A stretch of 33,866 nt of DNA from Actinophytocola sp. (GTDB lineage: Bacteria > Actinomycetota > Actinomycetes > Mycobacteriales > Pseudonocardiaceae): assembly GCA_009379975.1 (NCBI GenBank), contig WHSS01000026.1, positions 1 to 33,866 of the forward strand, written 5' to 3'. The first letter of the stretch is position 1. Each line of letters begins with the position of its first letter. Shown one piece after another: positions 32,458 through 33,866 of the stretch. The translations under genes were made by a program, and so were the position numbers. The notes under the pieces were generated by a model, which was not told where the DNA came from, searched no databases, and saw only the letters and a list, made by a program, of their open reading frames with translations.

Positions 32458-33653
32458 CCGCGGTCGACGTCGAGGAACTTGCTCACCTGCGCCAGGTAAC
32501 GGCTACGGGCGAAGGCGCCAACCTTCTGCTGCACCAGGGTGGCGCCGGGCAGGCGCATGCGCGCGGTCTCGGCGGCGAAGTTGACCGCCGCGATGCCGAA
32601 CACGGCCGCGGTGGTGAGCGGGTTGTTGGGCAGTTCGAGGAAGTCGGCATTGGACTTGCCGATGAGCAGGCGGCTGATCGCGGCGTGCAGGCTCACCGAC
32701 GCACTTCCGACTACGCCGCTGAGCGGGCCGAGGCCACGGCCGATGTTGGCGTTCTGCGTGAGCAGCGCGCCGGCCAGGCGCTTGGAGTCCTCGTCGGGGA
32801 TGAACTCGGTCGCCGCCAGCAGCCACAGCAGCCGCCAGGCGTCGGCTTCGTTGCCCGGCAGCAGCTCGTCGTCGACGCCCATCAACCAGCCGACGTAGCG
32901 CCACAGGTGCATGACGTCTTCGCGTTCCTGCTGGCTGTAGCGGATGCCGAGCGCTTGGGTGCCGAGCAGGAAGACGTGGGAGAACAGCAGTAGCGTGCCC
33001 GCGGTCTGCACCTGGTTGACCGGGCGGTCCCACGCGTCGTAGTCCCAGTCGTCGCGGTGGTTCATGGCGTCGCGTACGTACGCGTGCACCAGCCGGATCC
33101 GCAACGCGGACCGGACACCCTCGCCGCCGGGGCGCAGTGAGCCGGGCGTGGTGATGTCGATCCACCAGCTCGCGGTCTCCGCCAAGCGCCGCGCGGCCGC
33201 GTGCTCCAGGTCGCCGGTGCCGATCAGCGTCTTGACCGCCCTGGATGCCAGGTAGCCGCCCATCAGCGACATGTCGCCGAGCGGGAACATGCCGAGCAGA
33301 CCGGTGCGGGTGATGCTGCGAGCGCCGCGGTCGATCCGGTCGAAGTCGACCCAGTACGGGGTGGTCTCGACGTCGCGGAAGAAGTCCGTGAGGGCTTCGG
33401 ACGGGTCCTCGACGGACTCGATGCCGCCTTCGAGCGCCTGCTCGAACAGCGCACGCCCGGCACCGCGGGGCATTGACTTGATCATCTCGACCAGCCCGTC
33501 CGCCAGCGGATCATCGGCCTGCGCGAACCGGCGTAGCCGGTTGTGCTGCGCGGGATCCGCACGCAGGTCACCCGCCCGGAACAGCCGGGCGGCCAGCCGA
33601 AGCGGACCGTTGGTGAACAGCTCCGGGTCGGGCAGACGTTCGTGCTCGCTCAT
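32406..33653 (-). CDS. Oxygenase MpaB/latex-clearing protein family (DUF2236)
   Basis: 415 residues from ATG 33653 (GGTGAGG ribosome site; GTG 33662 is in frame). The family signature LRIRLVHAYVRDAMNHRDDWD is present, with H190 as the probable axial haem ligand by analogy with Lcp rubber oxygenase. YVGWLMGVDDELLPGNEADAWRLLWLL and ALGIRYSQQEREDVMHLWRY also match. The family includes Lcp, which cleaves polyisoprene, and the fungal MpaB that cleaves a farnesyl chain. The substrate here is unknown; an isoprenoid chain is a reasonable guess. There is no signal peptide. Palindromes at 33691-33727 may be its operator. Confidence 0.88.
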   Translation of the reverse strand: MSEHERLPDPELFTNGPLRLAARLFRAGDLRADPAQHNRLRRFAQADDPLADGLVEMIKSMPRGAGRALFEQALEGGIESVEDPSEALTDFFRDVETTPYWVDFDRIDRGARSITRTGLLGMFPLGDMSLMGGYLASRAVKTLIGTGDLEHAAARRLAETASWWIDITTPGSLRPGGEGVRSALRIRLVHAYVRDAMNHRDDWDYDAWDRPVNQVQTAGTLLLFSHVFLLGTQALGIRYSQQEREDVMHLWRYVGWLMGVDDELLPGNEADAWRLLWLLAATEFIPDEDSKRLAGALLTQNANIGRGLGPLSGVVGSASVSLHAAISRLLIGKSNADFLELPNNPLTTAAVFGIAAVNFAAETARMRLPGATLVQQKVGAFARSRYLAQVSKFLDVDRGYSRPLTRTSSRTEGAA

Positions 33654-33690
33654 CAACCTCACCTACCGTCGTTGGCAGTGCGCAGCCTTA

Positions 33691-33727
33691 GACAACAAGT
33701 GTTGTCACTTGACGGGCCGACGTCAAG
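33691..33727. promoter_or_regulatory. Operator-like palindromes between the DUF2236 gene and tRNA-Gly
   Basis: GACAAC-AAGT-GTTGTC (33691-33706) is followed directly by CTTGACG-GGCCGA-CGTCAAG (33708-33727). They stand 38-74 bp upstream of the DUF2236 start. The minus-strand TTGACG (33726-33721) could be its -35 box. The regulator is not visible. Confidence 0.5.
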
Positions 33728-33794
33728 AACTCAAGGTGAGGTGAGGGTCTCCGAGACATCGCGACGACGCTCTGTGTATGCTGAACGGCGCCTT

Positions 33795-33865
33795 GCGGAT
33801 GTAGTTCAATGGTAGAACATCAGCTTCCCAAGCTGAATACGCGGGTTCGATTCCCGTCATCCGCT
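33795..33865 (+). tRNA. tRNA-Gly (anticodon CCC)
   Basis: A 71-nt cloverleaf. Acceptor arms GCGGATG and CATCCGC pair fully, with discriminator U at 33865. The D arm region is TAGTTCAATGGTAGAAC, the anticodon stem TCAGC/GCTGA with loop TTCCCAA (anticodon CCC at 33827-33829), and the T arm GGGTTCGATTCCC. CCA is not encoded in the window. A TATGCT box (33777-33782) is a possible -10. Confidence 0.97.
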
Positions 33866-33866
33866 C

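Noticed and set aside
33708..33727. Possible HAIR operator near the right end
   Set aside because: CTTGACG-N6-CGTCAAG has the wrong half-site (GACG, not GAGT) and a six-base rather than seven-base spacer.
1..33866. Horizontally acquired island or prophage
   Set aside because: No integrase, transposase or phage genes. The tRNA at the right edge has no visible attachment-site repeat, and composition looks uniform apart from the repeats.

Overview
The window looks like chromosomal DNA of a high-GC Gram-positive actinomycete, most likely of the Pseudonocardiaceae (Amycolatopsis-like). Four things point this way. Codon third positions are strongly GC-rich. There is an HspR-controlled dnaK-grpE-dnaJ-hspR operon with HAIR operators. 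An EtfD-type Fe-S membrane reductase is present. Several gene pairs (TrmH-pyrE-membrane protein-clpB, DedA/GH76, dcd, a flavohemoglobin-like gene) recall the Mycobacterium tuberculosis Rv0321-Rv0385 neighbourhood. The genus is inference. I see no phage, transposase, plasmid or CRISPR locus; this is core chromosome decorated with small palindromic repeats.

Layout. 1-4.4 kb: start of a glycolate-oxidase-like FAD enzyme (partial) translationally coupled to a DUF368/PopT-type polyprenyl-phosphate transporter, then a coupled MarR-MFS efflux pair, then a DedA (UptA-type) membrane protein. 4.4-7.7 kb: a cytoplasmic-looking GH76 protein and a molybdopterin oxidoreductase, divergently oriented. 7.8-12.6 kb (all minus): TrmH-type methyltransferase, pyrE, a membrane-anchored conserved protein and clpB. 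12.8-18.2 kb: an AGCS-type sodium/amino-acid symporter, then two flavohemoglobin-like paralogues flanking a PNPOx-like flavoprotein. 18.4-22.7 kb (minus): hspR, dnaJ, grpE, dnaK. 22.9-25 kb: a frameshifted adhesin-like (DUF4097-type) gene, a PEBP-family protein, and an SMR pump with its TetR regulator. 25.1-29.4 kb: an EtfD-like reductase and an unrecognised polytopic membrane protein. 29.4-33.9 kb: dcd, a MocR-type regulator divergent from an EamA transporter, a DUF2236 oxygenase-like protein, and tRNA-Gly(CCC).

Functional links. HspR, DnaK, GrpE, DnaJ and ClpB form one disaggregation system. HAIR operators stand before both dnaK and clpB, and the clpB operator surrounds a GGAAC element that looks like the -35 of a SigR/SigH-type promoter. 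Two families thought to recycle polyprenyl phosphate (DUF368 and DedA) lie 2.5 kb apart.

Most unusual points. (1) clpB carries a 48-bp in-frame palindromic insertion just before its second ATPase domain. (2) A 77-bp, three-hairpin, 30-bp-periodic repeat occurs three times, and each copy supplies the stop codon of the adjacent minus-strand gene. (3) One flavohemoglobin paralogue has lost both the proximal His and the distal Gln. (4) The unrecognised membrane protein contains a duplicated D-x3-H-x3-G-x-D-x5/6-P-x-H motif. (5) The start codons of the MocR and EamA genes overlap on opposite strands.
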